Shown: positions 19,840 through 30,499, counted from the stretch's first letter. The stretch is DNA of 44,975 bases from an uncultured Bacteroidota bacterium (GCA_902635965.1 CACPQA010000015.1:1-44975), one strand, 5' to 3'. The notes: generated by a model from the letters alone, not told the origin. Program-made: numbers and translations.

Positions 19840-20145
19840 ATGAGTCAAAAAATAAGAATTAAATTAAAATCCTACGATTACAACTTAGTTGACAAGTCTG
19901 CTGAGAAAATTGTCAAGACAGTTAAAACAACTGGGGCAGTAGTAACTGGTCCAATTCCTTTGCCAACACACAGAAAGATATTCACAGTCTTAAGATCTCC
20001 ACATGTGAATAAAAAGTCGAGGGAACAATTCAAATTAAGCTCTTACAAAAGATTACTGGATATTTATAGTTCTTCATCGAAGACTATAGACGCCCTCATG
20101 AAATTAGAATTGCCTAGCGGCGTTGAAGTTGAAATAAAAGTATAA
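19840..20145 (+). CDS. rpsJ: 30S ribosomal protein S10 (uS10)
   Basis: Small-subunit head protein, also the NusE transcription antitermination factor. The 101-residue sequence has the typical [20 protein letters not shown] start, [20 protein letters not shown] and [20 protein letters not shown] motifs. It begins 9 bases after fusA, so the S10 operon continues the str operon without a break; no separate promoter or S10 leader is evident. Confidence 0.98.
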   Translation: MSQKIRIKLKSYDYNLVDKSAEKIVKTVKTTGAVVTGPIPLPTHRKIFTVLRSPHVNKKSREQFKLSSYKRLLDIYSSSSKTIDALMKLELPSGVEVEIKV

Positions 20146-20146
20146 A

Positions 20147-20764
20147 ATGTCTGGTTTAGTAGGAAAAAAAATTGGTATGACTAGTCTGTTCGATGAAAAC
20201 GGAAAAAATATTCCTTGCACTATAATTGAGGCTGGACCATGCACTGTCACGCAGGTTAAAAACAATGAAAAAGATGGTTACAGGTCTATACAAATATCTT
20301 TTGAAGAGAAAAAGAAAAAATTAACCAACAAATCTCTTTTAGGACACTTTGAAAATGCAAAAACTACACCAAAGAAAAAATCTATGGAATTTAAAGGATT
20401 TGAAAAAAACTTAAATCTAGGGGATAAAGTTAATGTAGACATTTTTGAAGTGGGAGAATATGTAGACATCTCCAGCATATCAAAAGGAAAAGGTTTTCAA
20501 GGAGTCGTTAAACGTCATGGATTTAGGGGTGTTGGACAAGCTACTCATGGACAACATAATAGATTAAGAGCACCAGGGTCAATTGGAGCTGCTTCATACC
20601 CAGCTAAAGTTTTTAAAGGGATGAAAATGGCTGGAAGAATGGGTGGAAAAAAGGTAAAGGTCTTAAATCTCAAAATTTTTAAAATTTTACCCCAAAAAAA
20701 TATATTGATAATTAAAGGAGCTGTACCTGGTCATAATAATTCTTATTTAAAAATAGAAAAATAA
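20147..20764 (+). CDS. rplC: 50S ribosomal protein L3 (uL3)
   Basis: Large-subunit protein that binds domain VI of 23S rRNA near the peptidyl-transferase centre. The 205-residue protein starts [19 protein letters not shown] and has the family hallmark [19 protein letters not shown] followed by PGSIG, containing the Gln methylated by PrmB in E. coli. It starts one base after rpsJ, and its stop overlaps the rplD start by one base. Confidence 0.97.
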   Translation: MSGLVGKKIGMTSLFDENGKNIPCTIIEAGPCTVTQVKNNEKDGYRSIQISFEEKKKKLTNKSLLGHFENAKTTPKKKSMEFKGFEKNLNLGDKVNVDIFEVGEYVDISSISKGKGFQGVVKRHGFRGVGQATHGQHNRLRAPGSIGAASYPAKVFKGMKMAGRMGGKKVKVLNLKIFKILPQKNILIIKGAVPGHNNSYLKIEK

Positions 20765-21390
20765 TGAAGCTCAAAGTGATTGACTTAAAAGGCAAGGATA
20801 CCGGTAGAAAAGTTTCTCTCCCTACTAAGATATTTGATATTGAACCAAATAATCAAGCAATTTATTTAGACATTAAAGCTCAAATGGCAAATAAAAGACA
20901 GGGTACACATAAAACAAAAGAAAGATCTGAGATAACAGGGAGTAACAGAAAAATTAAAAAACAAAAAGGCACAGGATCAGCTAGAGCTGGCTCCATTAAA
21001 AATCCTATTTTTAGGGGAGGAGGTAGGATTTTTGGTCCTCAAGTCAGAGACTACTCTCAGAAGTTAAATAAAAAACAAAAAATCCTTGCGAGAAAATCTG
21101 CTCTTTCTATCAAGGCTAAGTCAAACTTAATTTTTATAGTTGAAGAGTTTTCTTTTGGGAAGCCAAGCACGAAAGGCATGTACCAATTTTTAAAACAATT
21201 AAAAATCGATACAAAAAATTCGCTAGTGATATTTGCGGAGGAAAATAAAAACGTATATTTGTCGTCTCGAAATTTAAAGAAAACTAAAGCTGTAATTGCT
21301 TCTGAATTAAATACTTATCTTATAACAAATGCGCACAGTTTGGTCTTTTTTGAAAAATCAATATCTAAACTAGAGAAGCTTTTAATTTGA
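20764..21390 (+). CDS. rplD: 50S ribosomal protein L4 (uL4)
   Basis: Large-subunit protein lining the peptide exit tunnel; in E. coli it also represses its own operon. The 208-residue protein has the long basic loop that enters the tunnel, with KQKGTGSARAGSIKNPIFRG and GGRIFGPQVRDYSQKLNKK. It overlaps rplC by a single base (TAATG). Confidence 0.97.
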   Translation: MKLKVIDLKGKDTGRKVSLPTKIFDIEPNNQAIYLDIKAQMANKRQGTHKTKERSEITGSNRKIKKQKGTGSARAGSIKNPIFRGGGRIFGPQVRDYSQKLNKKQKILARKSALSIKAKSNLIFIVEEFSFGKPSTKGMYQFLKQLKIDTKNSLVIFAEENKNVYLSSRNLKKTKAVIASELNTYLITNAHSLVFFEKSISKLEKLLI

Positions 21391-21394
21391 GCCT

Positions 21395-21685
21395 ATGAAT
21401 ATTTTAAAAAAACCTGTTGTTTCCGAAAAAGCTACTTCTTTGAATGAATTGGCAAATTGTGCATCTTTTATTGTTGACTCAAGAGCTAATAAGATTCAAA
21501 TCAAAAAAGCAGTAGAAAATTCATATAATGTTACTGTGTTAAAAGTAAGAACGATGATATACGGCCCCAGTAGAAAAACTAAGTATACCAAAACAGGTAT
21601 CCAAAAAAGTAAAAGTGTATCTCTGAAAAAAGCTATTGTTAAGTTAGCTGAAGATGATAATATAGATTTTTATTCAAACGTATAA
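21395..21685 (+). CDS. rplW: 50S ribosomal protein L23 (uL23)
   Basis: Tunnel-exit protein that serves as the docking site for trigger factor and the signal recognition particle. The 96-residue protein has the typical ILKKPVVSEKATSLNE start and NKIQIKKAVENSYNVTVLKV core; the tip that docks chaperones is short. It lies in the S10 block between rplD and rplB. Confidence 0.97.
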   Translation: MNILKKPVVSEKATSLNELANCASFIVDSRANKIQIKKAVENSYNVTVLKVRTMIYGPSRKTKYTKTGIQKSKSVSLKKAIVKLAEDDNIDFYSNV

Positions 21686-21694
21686 TTATTCCTC

Positions 21695-22522
21695 ATGCCA
21701 GTAAAAAAACTTAAACCCATATCAAATGCACAGAGATTTAGAGTTGTAAACGGCTTTGATGTGATCACAACTTCTAAACCTGAAAAGACTTTACTGTTGC
21801 CAAATAAAAGAACTGGTGGAAGAAATAACAAAGGAAGAATGACGGTAAGGCATGTTGGTGGAGGTCATAAAAAAAAATATAGGATTATTGATTTCAAAAG
21901 AGATAAGTACGATACACCAGGTGAAATAGTTACAATCGAATATGATCCAAACAGATCCTCATTTATTGCACTGATTAAATATCCAGACGGAGAAAAAAGA
22001 TATATTGTAGCGCAATCTGGTCTAAAAGTTGGGCAAAAAGTAACTTCAGGAATAGATGAAGTTAGTCCTGATATAGGTAATGCCATGCCGTTGTCTGTCA
22101 TACCCCTTGGGACAATAATTTCTTGTTTGGAACTTGTACCTGGAAAAGGGGCAAATATAGCTAGAAGTGCCGGATCTTTTGCTCAACTCATGGCTAGGGA
22201 AGACAAATATGCAACAGTTAAACTACCATCTGGTGAAACCCGCCTGATTTTGTCTAAATGTTTTGCTACTATAGGATCCGTATCTAACTCAGATCATCAA
22301 TTGGTAGTTTCCGGAAAAGCGGGAAGATCTAGATGGTTAGGAAGAAGACCTAGAACAAGACCTGTGGCCATGAATCCGGTAGATCATCCCATGGGAGGTG
22401 GAGAAGGTAGAGCCTCGGGTGGGCATCCTAGAAACAAAAATGGTGTTCCTGCGAAAGGTTTTAAAACTCGTTCTAGAACTAAAAAGAGTAACAAATTTAT
22501 TGTAGAAAGGAAAAAGAAATAA
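21695..22522 (+). CDS. rplB: 50S ribosomal protein L2 (uL2)
   Basis: Large-subunit protein essential for subunit association and peptidyl-transferase activity. At 275 residues it is full length. Visible motifs are [20 protein letters not shown], the SH3-like core, and the C-terminal [20 protein letters not shown] signature with the conserved histidine near the active centre, followed by a basic tail. Confidence 0.98.
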   Translation: MPVKKLKPISNAQRFRVVNGFDVITTSKPEKTLLLPNKRTGGRNNKGRMTVRHVGGGHKKKYRIIDFKRDKYDTPGEIVTIEYDPNRSSFIALIKYPDGEKRYIVAQSGLKVGQKVTSGIDEVSPDIGNAMPLSVIPLGTIISCLELVPGKGANIARSAGSFAQLMAREDKYATVKLPSGETRLILSKCFATIGSVSNSDHQLVVSGKAGRSRWLGRRPRTRPVAMNPVDHPMGGGEGRASGGHPRNKNGVPAKGFKTRSRTKKSNKFIVERKKK

Positions 22523-22525
22523 ATT

Positions 22526-22792
22526 ATGCCAAGATCATTAAAAAAAGGACCGTATGTTAAAAACAGTTTAGAAAAAAAGATTTCTGTGAATGTTGAATCT
22601 GGTAAAAAAGAAGTAATTAAAACTTGGTCTAGAGCCTCATTAATCACACCTGATTTTGTAGGGCAAACTATTGGAGTTCATAATGGAAGACAGTTTATTC
22701 CGGTATATATAACTGAAAATATGGTTGGACACAAACTGGGAGAATTTTCACCAACTAGATCTTTTAGAGGTCACACAGGAGGCAAAAAATAA
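22526..22792 (+). CDS. rpsS: 30S ribosomal protein S19 (uS19)
   Basis: Small-subunit head protein that pairs with S13 near the A site. The 88 residues carry [11 protein letters not shown] at the start, [20 protein letters not shown], and [18 protein letters not shown]. It sits 3 bases after rplB. Confidence 0.98.
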   Translation: MPRSLKKGPYVKNSLEKKISVNVESGKKEVIKTWSRASLITPDFVGQTIGVHNGRQFIPVYITENMVGHKLGEFSPTRSFRGHTGGKK

Positions 22793-22800
22793 ATTAGTAA

Positions 22801-23205
22801 ATGGGAACTAGAAAACGAAACAAGGCAAGTATTTTAAAGGATAAGAAAAAAAAGCTATCTATAGCTAAGTTGAGAAACTGTCCTATATCACCCAGAAAAA
22901 TGAGACTAATAGCAGACCTACTTCGTGGAAAAGAGATAGGTCATGCTTTGAATATTTTAAAATTCAATCCCAAACATTCGGCTAAATATTTAGAAAAACT
23001 TCTTCTTTCTGCGATATCCAACTGGCAGTCTAAAAATGAGGATAAAAGTATCGAAAGTTCTAACATTTTTGTTAACGAAATTCGAGTCGATGGAGGAAGA
23101 ATGATTAAGAGACTTAGACCTGCTCCTCAAGGTCGTGCACACAGAATAAGAAAGAGGTCGAATCATGTTACAGTGATTCTTGAATCAAATAATGAAATGA
23201 AATAA
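22801..23205 (+). CDS. rplV: 50S ribosomal protein L22 (uL22)
   Basis: Large-subunit protein whose long beta-hairpin reaches into the exit tunnel beside L4. The 134-residue protein has a basic N-terminal extension before the usual core ([20 protein letters not shown]). The hairpin is [20 protein letters not shown], followed by [12 protein letters not shown]. It is slightly longer than the E. coli protein (110) because of the N-terminal residues. Confidence 0.97.
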   Translation: MGTRKRNKASILKDKKKKLSIAKLRNCPISPRKMRLIADLLRGKEIGHALNILKFNPKHSAKYLEKLLLSAISNWQSKNEDKSIESSNIFVNEIRVDGGRMIKRLRPAPQGRAHRIRKRSNHVTVILESNNEMK

Positions 23206-23206
23206 A

Positions 23207-23920
23207 ATGGGACAAAAAACAAATCCAATAGGTAATCGTTTAGGTATAATTAGAGGTTGGGATTCTAATTGGTACGGAGGGAACAACTATGGTGAAAAAT
23301 TAGCTGAAGATGATAAGATAAGAAAATACATTTTTGTCAGACTTAACAAGGCTAGTGTTTCTAATGTGATAATCGAAAGAACTTTAAAAATAATTACAAT
23401 CACAATAACAACTGCTAGACCTGGAATTATAATTGGAAAGGCTGGTCAAGAAGTCGATAAGCTAAAAGAAGAGATAAAAAAAATAACTGGGAAAGAAGTT
23501 CAAATTAACATTTTTGAAATTAAAAGGCCAGAATTGGATGCTAAACTTGTGGGTGCCAGCATTGCGAGACAGATTGAAGCTAGAATATCCTACAGAAGAG
23601 CTATTAAAATGGCAATTGCCGCAGCTATGAGGATGAACTCGGAGGGTATAAAAGTTCAAATATCAGGGAGGTTGAATGGTGCTGAAATGGCTAGATCAGA
23701 GTCATATAAAGAAGGAAGAATACCCCTTTCAACGTTTAGGGCTGACATTGATTATGCTATTCAAGAAGCACACACAACATATGGAAGAATTGGGATCAAA
23801 GTTTGGATAATGAAAGGGGAAGTATACGGTAAACGTGAGCTTTCTCCGTTAGTGGGAATGAGTAAAAAAAACAATCAACTAAATAAGGGATTTAGTCAAA
23901 GGAAAAAAGTTACAAATTAA
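23207..23920 (+). CDS. rpsC: 30S ribosomal protein S3 (uS3)
   Basis: Small-subunit head protein at the mRNA entry channel. The 237 residues include [20 protein letters not shown], a KH domain with the GxxG loop in [20 protein letters not shown], and the C-terminal domain with [20 protein letters not shown] and [14 protein letters not shown]. The start lies one base after rplV. Confidence 0.98.
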   Translation: MGQKTNPIGNRLGIIRGWDSNWYGGNNYGEKLAEDDKIRKYIFVRLNKASVSNVIIERTLKIITITITTARPGIIIGKAGQEVDKLKEEIKKITGKEVQINIFEIKRPELDAKLVGASIARQIEARISYRRAIKMAIAAAMRMNSEGIKVQISGRLNGAEMARSESYKEGRIPLSTFRADIDYAIQEAHTTYGRIGIKVWIMKGEVYGKRELSPLVGMSKKNNQLNKGFSQRKKVTN

Positions 23921-23923
23921 GAA

Positions 23924-24349
23924 ATGTTACAACCAAAAAAAACAAAATTCCGAAAAGCTCAAAAGGGGAGAATGAAAGGCCTTTCACAGAGAGGACACAG
24001 GCTTTCGAGTGGTATGTTTGGAATAAAATCATTGAACTCTAAATTTATAACATCTAGGCAAATTGAAGCTGCTAGAATTGCTGCCACAAGATATATGAAA
24101 CGTGAAGGACAGCTTTGGATTAAAATCTTCCCGGACAAACCTATAACTAAAAAGCCTCTCGAAGTTAGAATGGGAAAAGGTAAAGGGGCTCCTGAATATT
24201 TTGTTGCCGTTGTGCGACCCGGAAGAATCCTTTTTGAAGTTGCAGGTGTAAGTTTAACAATTGCTAAAGAAGCCTTGAGACTAGCTGCCCAAAAGCTTCC
24301 TGTTAAAACTAAATTTATAATAGCTAACGATTATTTGAAAGAAAATTAA
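23924..24349 (+). CDS. rplP: 50S ribosomal protein L16 (uL16)
   Basis: Large-subunit protein near the A-site tRNA elbow. The 141 residues show [39 protein letters not shown] and [20 protein letters not shown]. It lies between rpsC and rpmC, as in the usual S10 order. Confidence 0.98.
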   Translation: MLQPKKTKFRKAQKGRMKGLSQRGHRLSSGMFGIKSLNSKFITSRQIEAARIAATRYMKREGQLWIKIFPDKPITKKPLEVRMGKGKGAPEYFVAVVRPGRILFEVAGVSLTIAKEALRLAAQKLPVKTKFIIANDYLKEN

Positions 24350-24350
24350 T

Positions 24351-24551
24351 ATGCGACAGAAAGAAATATCAAATTTAAATCTTAAAGACATAGATGCTAA
24401 AGTTAATGAACTAAATGAAAAATTATTTGCTTTAAAGATGTCTAGCTACGTTTCAGAACTGGAAAACCCAGTCCAAATTAGAAATACAAGAAGAACAATA
24501 GCAAGACTAAAGACTGCAAAAACTAAATTAAGTAAAAATTTAATTAGTTAA
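24351..24551 (+). CDS. rpmC: 50S ribosomal protein L29 (uL29)
   Basis: Small two-helix protein at the tunnel exit, next to L23. The 66 residues carry [20 protein letters not shown] and the helix [18 protein letters not shown]. The start is one base after the rplP stop. Confidence 0.96.
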   Translation: MRQKEISNLNLKDIDAKVNELNEKLFALKMSSYVSELENPVQIRNTRRTIARLKTAKTKLSKNLIS

Positions 24552-24552
24552 T

Positions 24553-24810
24553 ATGGGAGATAGAAATTTAAGAAAGGAGAGAGTGGGTGTAGTAACTAGC
24601 GACAAAATGCAGAATTCAATTGTTGTTTCTGAGGTTAGACGTGTTAAACATCCTAAATACGGAAAATTTGTTTTAAAAACTAAAAAATATATCGCCCATG
24701 ACCAAAAAAATGATTGTAAAATAGGTGATAAAGTCCGAATAATGGAAGTTAAGCCAATGAGTAAAACTAAATCATGGAGATTAATGCAAATTATTGAAAG
24801 AGCAAAATAA
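24553..24810 (+). CDS. rpsQ: 30S ribosomal protein S17 (uS17)
   Basis: OB-fold primary-binding protein of the small subunit. The 85-residue sequence contains [40 protein letters not shown] and [20 protein letters not shown]. It starts one base after rpmC and its stop abuts the rplN start. Confidence 0.97.
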   Translation: MGDRNLRKERVGVVTSDKMQNSIVVSEVRRVKHPKYGKFVLKTKKYIAHDQKNDCKIGDKVRIMEVKPMSKTKSWRLMQIIERAK

Positions 24811-25179
24811 ATGTTACATCAAGAATCAAGATTAAAGGTTGCGGACAATACTGGTGCGAAAGAAGTACTGACGATAAGGGTTTTAGGAGGTACAAAAAAA
24901 AGATATGCCTCCATTGGAGACAAGATTGTCGTCACAATTAAAGAGTCTACTCCTTCTGGTACAATGAAAAAGGGCCAAGTAACTAAAGCAGTTGTGGTTA
25001 GAACGGTTAAAGAAATTAGAAGACAAGACGGATCATATATTCGATTCGACGATAACGCGTGCGTTTTGCTTAATCCTTCCGGTGAGATGATTGGAACTAG
25101 GGTTTTTGGTCCAGTAGCAAGAGAATTAAGAGAGAAAAAATTTATGAAAATTGTATCATTAGCCCCAGAAGTCTTATAG
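24811..25179 (+). CDS. rplN: 50S ribosomal protein L14 (uL14)
   Basis: Large-subunit interface protein that contacts 16S rRNA helix 14 and is the target of the RsfS silencing factor in other bacteria. The 122-residue length is standard; motifs are [39 protein letters not shown] and [15 protein letters not shown]. It begins directly after the rpsQ stop, so the spc block continues the S10 block without a gap. Confidence 0.98.
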   Translation: MLHQESRLKVADNTGAKEVLTIRVLGGTKKRYASIGDKIVVTIKESTPSGTMKKGQVTKAVVVRTVKEIRRQDGSYIRFDDNACVLLNPSGEMIGTRVFGPVARELREKKFMKIVSLAPEVL

Positions 25180-25182
25180 GTT

Positions 25183-25479
25183 ATGAGAAAGTTTAAAATA
25201 AAAGTTGGAGATTATGTCAAAGTAATTGCAGGTTCTAATAAGGGCTTGGAGGGTAAAGTGGTTAGTATTATTAAAAAGAGGGAAAGATTGATTATTGAGG
25301 GTCTTAATATGGTTAAAAAACACATCAAACCAAATTCCAAAAACCCCCAAGGTGGTATTGAAGAAAAAGAGTCTCCAATTCATATTTCTAATGTGTCCCT
25401 ATTAGATGGCACCACCAGTAAAGGAAGTGCATCAACTGAAAAAAAAACTAAAATAATTGAAAAAAGTAAAAAGAAATGA
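25183..25479 (+). CDS. rplX: 50S ribosomal protein L24 (uL24)
   Basis: Assembly-initiating protein with a KOW motif ([20 protein letters not shown]), followed by [20 protein letters not shown] and a Lys/Glu-rich C-terminus. The 98 residues match the family. Its last codons overlap the start of rplE by 4 bases (ATGA). Confidence 0.96.
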   Translation: MRKFKIKVGDYVKVIAGSNKGLEGKVVSIIKKRERLIIEGLNMVKKHIKPNSKNPQGGIEEKESPIHISNVSLLDGTTSKGSASTEKKTKIIEKSKKK

Positions 25480-26033
25480 CAATTAATTATGTTCCTAGGT
25501 TAAAGAATGAATTTCAAAAAAATGTTTCTAAATCGTTGATGGAAGAATTTAGTTATAAAAATACAATGCAGATTCCTAGTGTTAAAAAAGTAATTTTAAG
25601 CAGGGGTGTTGGAGCTGCTGTTGCGGATAAAAAACTGGTGGACCAAGCAGTAGAAGAGCTTACTTTAATATCAGGGCAGAAAGCTGTTCCAACTCTTTCA
25701 AAAAAAGATGTGGCTTCTTTCAAGTTAAGAAAAGGTATGCCCATAGGCGCTAAAGTAACACTCAGAGGTGATAAAATGTTTGAATTCTTAGATAGACTTA
25801 TTACAGTAGCGTTACCAAGGGTTAGAGATTTTCATGGAATTAAATCAAGTGGTTTTGATGGCAGAGGTAATTATACTTTAGGAATAACTGAACAAATCAT
25901 TTTTCCAGAAATAGATATAGATAAAGTGAATAAAATTTCAGGTATGGATATTACATTTGTGACTTCTGCTTCGACTGATAACGAGGCTAAGTCATTGTTA
26001 AGTTTAATGGGATTACCTTTCAAAAAAAATTAA
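25476..26033 (+). CDS. rplE: 50S ribosomal protein L5 (uL5)
   Basis: Binds 5S rRNA and forms part of the central protuberance and the bridge to the small-subunit head. The 185 residues include [60 protein letters not shown] and [17 protein letters not shown]. Overlapping start with rplX suggests translational coupling. Confidence 0.98.
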   Translation: MTINYVPRLKNEFQKNVSKSLMEEFSYKNTMQIPSVKKVILSRGVGAAVADKKLVDQAVEELTLISGQKAVPTLSKKDVASFKLRKGMPIGAKVTLRGDKMFEFLDRLITVALPRVRDFHGIKSSGFDGRGNYTLGITEQIIFPEIDIDKVNKISGMDITFVTSASTDNEAKSLLSLMGLPFKKN

Positions 26034-26034
26034 T

Positions 26035-26304
26035 ATGGCAAAAGAGTCGATGAAAGCTCGGGAAGTTAAGCGGGCAAAGATTGTAAAAAAATATGAGTTA
26101 AAAAGAAAAGCATTGAAAGAGCAAAAAGATTATCAGGCTCTACAAAAGTTACCAAGAAATGCTTCTCCCGTTAGGTTACATAATCGTTGTAAACTAACAG
26201 GAAGACCTAAAGGTTATATAAGACAATTTGGTTTATCAAGAGTAACTTTTAGGGAAATGGCTAATAAAGGTTTGATTCCTGGTTTAACTAAAGCGAGTTG
26301 GTAA
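26035..26304 (+). CDS. rpsN: 30S ribosomal protein S14 (uS14), zinc-free type
   Basis: Small-subunit head protein required for late assembly. The 89-residue length and sequence ([37 protein letters not shown]) are of the long C-minus type: only one Cys of the CxxC...CxxC zinc knuckle of short S14 proteins is present. It needs no zinc. It lies between rplE and rpsH in normal spc order. Confidence 0.97.
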   Translation: MAKESMKAREVKRAKIVKKYELKRKALKEQKDYQALQKLPRNASPVRLHNRCKLTGRPKGYIRQFGLSRVTFREMANKGLIPGLTKASW

Positions 26305-26314
26305 AAATTATATT

Positions 26315-26716
26315 ATGAATACAGACACAATAGCAGATTATTTAACCAGAATTAGGAACGCATGTCTTGCAAAACACAAGATTGTTGAAATTCCTGCTTC
26401 CAATACAAAAAAAGAAATCACAAAGATTTTATATGATCAAGGATTTATTTTGAGCTATAAATTTATGGATACATCTAACAAACAAGGAAAAATCAAAATA
26501 GCTCTGAAATACGACAATATTACCGGTGAGTCAATAATTAAAAAGATAAACCGTATTTCTACTCCAGGACTTAGAAAATATTCTAACTCTAAGAGTTTAC
26601 CAAGAATTTTAAATGGTTTAGGTATTTCCATCATTTCAACTTCAAAAGGGTTAATGACAGGAAAAGAGGCAAAGAAAAAAAATATCGGTGGTGAGGTTAT
26701 TTGTTATTTATATTAA
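26315..26716 (+). CDS. rpsH: 30S ribosomal protein S8 (uS8)
   Basis: Primary-binding protein of the 16S central domain and, in E. coli, repressor of the spc operon. The 133 residues show [20 protein letters not shown] and the C-terminal [20 protein letters not shown], then [10 protein letters not shown]. Ten bases separate it from rpsN. Confidence 0.97.
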   Translation: MNTDTIADYLTRIRNACLAKHKIVEIPASNTKKEITKILYDQGFILSYKFMDTSNKQGKIKIALKYDNITGESIIKKINRISTPGLRKYSNSKSLPRILNGLGISIISTSKGLMTGKEAKKKNIGGEVICYLY

Positions 26717-26725
26717 ATTTTAATT

Positions 26726-27268
26726 ATGTCTAGAATAGGAAACAGTCCGATTAAAGTACCAGAAGGTGTAAATATAAATCTTCAAGACAAAAAGATTATT
26801 GTAAGTGGAAAATTAGGGTCACTTGAACAGGATTTTAAAGATGTGAATATCAACATCGAAAAAAACATAATAACTTTAAGTAGGAATTCAGAAGCAAATG
26901 ATATTAAATCTAAACATGGTTTATACAGATCTTTAATATCCAATATGGTCAAGGGTGTTAGCTCTGGCTTTACTAAGGAGCTTGAACTTGTTGGTGTTGG
27001 TTATCGTGCTGCTGTTCAGGGTCAAAGATTAGATCTTTCGTTAGGTTTTTCACATAATATTTTATTTGAAATTGCACCCGAAATAAAAATTGAGACAACC
27101 TCTGAAAAAGGTAAAAATCCAACAATCAAATTAACCTCCCACGACAAGCAATTATTAGGATTTGTCGCAGCGAAAATTAGATCTTTTAGAAAACCAGAAC
27201 CATATAAAGGTAAAGGTATAAGATTCTTAGGAGAACAAGTTAGAAGGAAAGCAGGTAAATCAGCATAA
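26726..27268 (+). CDS. rplF: 50S ribosomal protein L6 (uL6)
   Basis: Large-subunit protein at the base of the L7/L12 stalk near the elongation-factor site. The 180 residues carry MSRIGNSPIKVPEGVNINLQ, ELVGVGYRAAVQGQRLDLSL and the C-terminal signature KPEPYKGKGIRFLGEQVRRK. Two repeated L6 folds are expected. Confidence 0.98.
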   Translation: MSRIGNSPIKVPEGVNINLQDKKIIVSGKLGSLEQDFKDVNINIEKNIITLSRNSEANDIKSKHGLYRSLISNMVKGVSSGFTKELELVGVGYRAAVQGQRLDLSLGFSHNILFEIAPEIKIETTSEKGKNPTIKLTSHDKQLLGFVAAKIRSFRKPEPYKGKGIRFLGEQVRRKAGKSA

Positions 27269-27277
27269 ATTGTCAGT

Positions 27278-27631
27278 ATGAAAAAAACGAAAATTAAAAG
27301 AAGAGCAAAAATTAGACTTAAGTTAAAGAAGACAATTAGAGGTAACAGTGTGATGCCTAGGTTGTCTATTTTTAGAAGCAATAAAAGTATTTACGCTCAA
27401 ATCATTGACGATGAGAAAGGAAATACTTTAGTATCAGCTTCATCTAATATCAAAGGTTTTGATAAATTTGAAAATAAAAATAAGGCTGCTCTTGAGGTAG
27501 GAAAAATAGTCGCAGAAAAGGCCTTAAAAAAGGGTATTAATTTGGTAAAGTTCGATCGTGGCGGATATTTGTATCATGGTAGGGTAAAATCATTAGCCGA
27601 GGGGGCCAGAGAAGGAGGTCTTAAATTCTAA
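27278..27631 (+). CDS. rplR: 50S ribosomal protein L18 (uL18)
   Basis: 5S rRNA-binding protein of the central protuberance. The 117 residues include [40 protein letters not shown] and [20 protein letters not shown]. It lies 9 bases after rplF. Confidence 0.97.
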   Translation: MKKTKIKRRAKIRLKLKKTIRGNSVMPRLSIFRSNKSIYAQIIDDEKGNTLVSASSNIKGFDKFENKNKAALEVGKIVAEKALKKGINLVKFDRGGYLYHGRVKSLAEGAREGGLKF

Positions 27632-27635
27632 AATT

Positions 27636-28160
27636 ATGTATAAAAATTATAAAAGTATTGAATTCGTAAAGCCTGGAGGCCTTGATCTAAAAGATAGGCT
27701 GGTTGGGGTCCAGAGAGTTACTAAGGTCACCAAAGGAGGAAGAGCCTTCGGTTTTTCTGCTATAGTTGTTGTTGGAGATGAGGATGGTATTGTAGGTCAC
27801 GGTTTAGGTAAATCTAAGGAAGTATCAGAAGCAATATCTAAAGCTGTGGAAGATGCAAAAAAGAATTTAATTAGAATTTCTATTAAAAAAGGTACAATAC
27901 CCCATGAACAAAATGGAAAATTTGGTGGAGCCAGAGTTTTCATGAAACCAGCTTCTGAAGGTACTGGTGTTATTGCAGGAGGAGCAGTTAGGGCGGTACT
28001 TGAGTCAGTTGGAGTTCAAAATGTGCTTTCTAAATCACAGGGTTCCTCAAATCCTCACAACGTAGTAAAAGCAACTTTTGATGCTTTATTAAACTTAAGA
28101 AGTCCAGAGAAAATAGCAAAGCAAAGAGGAATTTCAGTAGATAAATTGTTTAATGATTAG
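27636..28160 (+). CDS. rpsE: 30S ribosomal protein S5 (uS5)
   Basis: Small-subunit protein with a role in decoding fidelity and mRNA unwinding at the entry site. The 174-residue protein has a double-stranded RNA-binding-like N-domain ([20 protein letters not shown]) and the C-domain [20 protein letters not shown], then [20 protein letters not shown]. The order rplR-rpsE-rpmD is canonical. Confidence 0.98.
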   Translation: MYKNYKSIEFVKPGGLDLKDRLVGVQRVTKVTKGGRAFGFSAIVVVGDEDGIVGHGLGKSKEVSEAISKAVEDAKKNLIRISIKKGTIPHEQNGKFGGARVFMKPASEGTGVIAGGAVRAVLESVGVQNVLSKSQGSSNPHNVVKATFDALLNLRSPEKIAKQRGISVDKLFND

Positions 28161-28164
28161 CATA

Positions 28165-28344
28165 ATGGAAAAAATAAAAATTAGACAAATTAAGAGTAGC
28201 ATTAAAAACCTAAAAAAACAAAAATTAACCCTTGCTGCGCTAGGGTTAAGAGGAATTGGCAAGGAAGTGGTTCATAAAAAAACTCCCAATATCAAGGGAA
28301 TGATAGAAAAGGTTAAACATTTAGTAGAAGTCACTAAAATATAA
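28165..28344 (+). CDS. rpmD: 50S ribosomal protein L30 (uL30)
   Basis: Small large-subunit protein of 59 residues, with the typical KIKIRQIKSSIKNLKKQKLT and TLAALGLRGIGKEVVHKKTP. The start is taken at the ATG at 28165, 4 bases after rpsE, rather than an in-frame ATG at 28153 inside rpsE, because the family begins right at the first beta-strand. Confidence 0.96.
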   Translation: MEKIKIRQIKSSIKNLKKQKLTLAALGLRGIGKEVVHKKTPNIKGMIEKVKHLVEVTKI

Positions 28345-28348
28345 TTAA

Positions 28349-28813
28349 ATGAATTTAGAAAGCATAACACCAATAAAGGGTTCGAACAAAAAAGCTTCCA
28401 AAAGAATAGGCCGAGGGCAAGGTTCTGGAAAAGGGGGTACGTCTACACGAGGTCATAAAGGTGCTAAATCTAGGTCCGGTTATTCAAGAAAAATTGGATT
28501 TGAAGGAGGACAAATGCCTTTACAAAGAAGAATCCCAAAATTTGGCTTTAAAAATTTCAACAGGGTTGATTACCAAGTAATAAATCTTGAAAAGATACAA
28601 GAACTTATCACCAACAAAAAAATTAAAGATAAACTAGACATCGAAAAAATCTATTCTTTGGGATTAGTTAAGAAAAACAGTTTAATCAAAATTTTAGGAA
28701 AGGGTAAAATTTTATCACCTGTGAAAATTACAGTTCACAAGATTTCAAACAAAGCACAAAAGGATATTGAATCTGTTGGCGGAGAAGTAAATTTAATTTC
28801 AAAAAATGGGTAA
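28349..28813 (+). CDS. rplO: 50S ribosomal protein L15 (uL15)
   Basis: Large-subunit assembly protein. The 154 residues show the Gly-rich N-terminal extension (RIGRGQGSGKGGTSTRGHKG, KSRSGYSRKIGFEGGQMPLQ) and the C-terminal globular part. Its end overlaps the secY start by 8 bases, suggesting coupled translation. Confidence 0.98.
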   Translation: MNLESITPIKGSNKKASKRIGRGQGSGKGGTSTRGHKGAKSRSGYSRKIGFEGGQMPLQRRIPKFGFKNFNRVDYQVINLEKIQELITNKKIKDKLDIEKIYSLGLVKKNSLIKILGKGKILSPVKITVHKISNKAQKDIESVGGEVNLISKNG

Positions 28814-30155
28814 ATTCTTTCAAACACTTATTAATATCTATAAAATTGAAGAACTAAGAATTAGAATTGGTGTTACTTTATCTATTTTGCTTGTTTATAG
28901 AGTAGGAGCTCAAATAACACTCCCTGGTATAGATGCACTTCAACTTGCTGAACTAGGAAATAGAACTGGAGGAGGAGGTCTTCTTGGGGTATTAAATATG
29001 TTCACAGGAGGAGCATTTGCAAATGCTTCAGTTTTCGCTTTAGGTATTATGCCTTATATATCTGCATCAATTGTTGTTCAACTCATGGGTGTCGCCCTTC
29101 CATATTTACAGAAACTTCAAAAAGAGGGTGAAAGTGGCAGAAAAACTCTAAATCAAATTACAAGGTGGTTGACAATTGCAATATGTGTTGTTCAGGCTCC
29201 TGCATATCTTTATGGTTTAAGTGCATTAGGAGTACCAGATTCAGCATTTATATTAGGAAAAGGTTTTTCTTTCATGGTTCCATCAGTTATTATCTTAGTT
29301 ACTGGAACAATATTTGCTATGTGGCTTGGAGAAAAAATTACTGATAAAGGCATTGGAAATGGGATATCTTTACTGATAATGGTAGGTATAATAGCTACAT
29401 TACCTATGTCTTTCGCTCAGGAGGTTGTTTCAAGAGTTTCAGAAAATAATGGTGGACTAATACTTATTTTAATTGAAATGATACTTTGGATAATAATTAT
29501 TTTACTATCGATCCTCCTTGTTTTGGCAGTTAGACAAATACCAGTTCAGTATGCTAGAAGAACTCAAACGGGCAATAGTAACCAAAACATATTTGGAAGA
29601 AGACAATATATTCCATTAAAATTGAATGCCTCTGGGGTTATGCCCATCATCTTTGCTCAAGCTATAATGTTTGCCCCCTCTTACTTAGGTAGGTTAATAG
29701 GAAATAATGAAGTAGGTCAATGGATCCAAGTAAACTTCTCAGATATTTTTGGGTTATGGTACAATATTGTTTTTGGACTACTTATAATTATTTTCACTTT
29801 TTTTTACACTGCCATTACTGTCCCTACAAATAAGATGTCGGATGATTTAAAAAGGAGCGGTGGCTTTGTTCCTGGGATAAGACCAGGCAACGAAACAAGT
29901 GAGTTTTTGGATAATGTTATGTCACAAATTACATTCCCAGGGTCATTATTCTTGGCGGCTTTAGCTGTTTTTCCAGCTATTGTTGTTAAACTGATGGGAA
30001 TGCAACAAGGATGGGCCCTATTTTATGGAGGCACCTCCCTATTAATAATGGTTGGAGTAGCAATTGATACAATTCAACAAGTTAATTCTTACCTATTAAA
30101 TCGTCACTATGATGGACTAATGAAAACCAGTAGAAATAGAAAAATTACAATTTAA
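28806..30155 (+). CDS. secY: Preprotein translocase subunit SecY
   Basis: Channel subunit of the SecYEG inner-membrane translocon, through which the envelope proteins encoded in this window must pass. The 449-residue protein has the expected ten hydrophobic segments. Motifs include [39 protein letters not shown] (TM2), the plug-side [10 protein letters not shown] and the cytosolic loop [20 protein letters not shown], then [12 protein letters not shown]. It overlaps rplO and is followed one base later by infA; adk and map, often found here in other phyla, are absent. Confidence 0.98.
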   Translation: MGKFFQTLINIYKIEELRIRIGVTLSILLVYRVGAQITLPGIDALQLAELGNRTGGGGLLGVLNMFTGGAFANASVFALGIMPYISASIVVQLMGVALPYLQKLQKEGESGRKTLNQITRWLTIAICVVQAPAYLYGLSALGVPDSAFILGKGFSFMVPSVIILVTGTIFAMWLGEKITDKGIGNGISLLIMVGIIATLPMSFAQEVVSRVSENNGGLILILIEMILWIIIILLSILLVLAVRQIPVQYARRTQTGNSNQNIFGRRQYIPLKLNASGVMPIIFAQAIMFAPSYLGRLIGNNEVGQWIQVNFSDIFGLWYNIVFGLLIIIFTFFYTAITVPTNKMSDDLKRSGGFVPGIRPGNETSEFLDNVMSQITFPGSLFLAALAVFPAIVVKLMGMQQGWALFYGGTSLLIMVGVAIDTIQQVNSYLLNRHYDGLMKTSRNRKITI

Positions 30156-30156
30156 T

Positions 30157-30372
30157 ATGCCAAAACAAGAAGCAATTGAACAAGAAGGAAAGATAATTGA
30201 GGCTCTGTCTAATGCTATGTTTAGAGTTGAGTTGGATAACGGACATGTTGTAACTGCTCACATATCTGGTAAAATGAGACTTCATTACATCAAGCTCTTG
30301 CCAGGTGACAAGGTAAAACTCGAAATGAGCCCATATGATTTATCTAAAGCAAGAATAACTTTTAGATTTTAA
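30157..30372 (+). CDS. infA: Translation initiation factor IF-1
   Basis: OB-fold factor that blocks the A site during initiation. The 71 residues contain [40 protein letters not shown] and [14 protein letters not shown]. It lies between secY and rpmJ as in most Bacteroidetes. Confidence 0.98.
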   Translation: MPKQEAIEQEGKIIEALSNAMFRVELDNGHVVTAHISGKMRLHYIKLLPGDKVKLEMSPYDLSKARITFRF

Positions 30373-30381
30373 TTAATAATT

Positions 30382-30498
30382 ATGAAAGTAAAAACATCAG
30401 TAAAAAAAAGAAGTTCAGACTGCAAAATCGTTAGAAGAAAGGGCAGGTTATATATAATTAACAAAAAAAACCCAAGGTTTAAACAAAGACAAGGATAA
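30382..30498 (+). CDS. rpmJ: 50S ribosomal protein L36 (bL36), zinc-ligand residues replaced
   Basis: A 38-residue protein found by reading the gap between infA and rpsM. It starts [20 protein letters not shown] and ends [12 protein letters not shown], clearly L36. The zinc-ribbon ligands of E. coli L36 (Cys11, Cys14, Cys27, His33) are Ser11, Cys14, Asn27 and Phe33 here, so this is a C-minus form that should not bind zinc. The stop is one base before the rpsM start. Confidence 0.96.
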   Translation: MKVKTSVKKRSSDCKIVRRKGRLYIINKKNPRFKQRQG

Positions 30499-30499
30499 T

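Noticed and set aside
27022-27381. 119-residue hydrophobic open frame antisense to rplF and rplR
   Set aside because: It is the complement of two clear ribosomal genes; hydrophobicity is expected from reading Lys/Asn-rich codons backwards.
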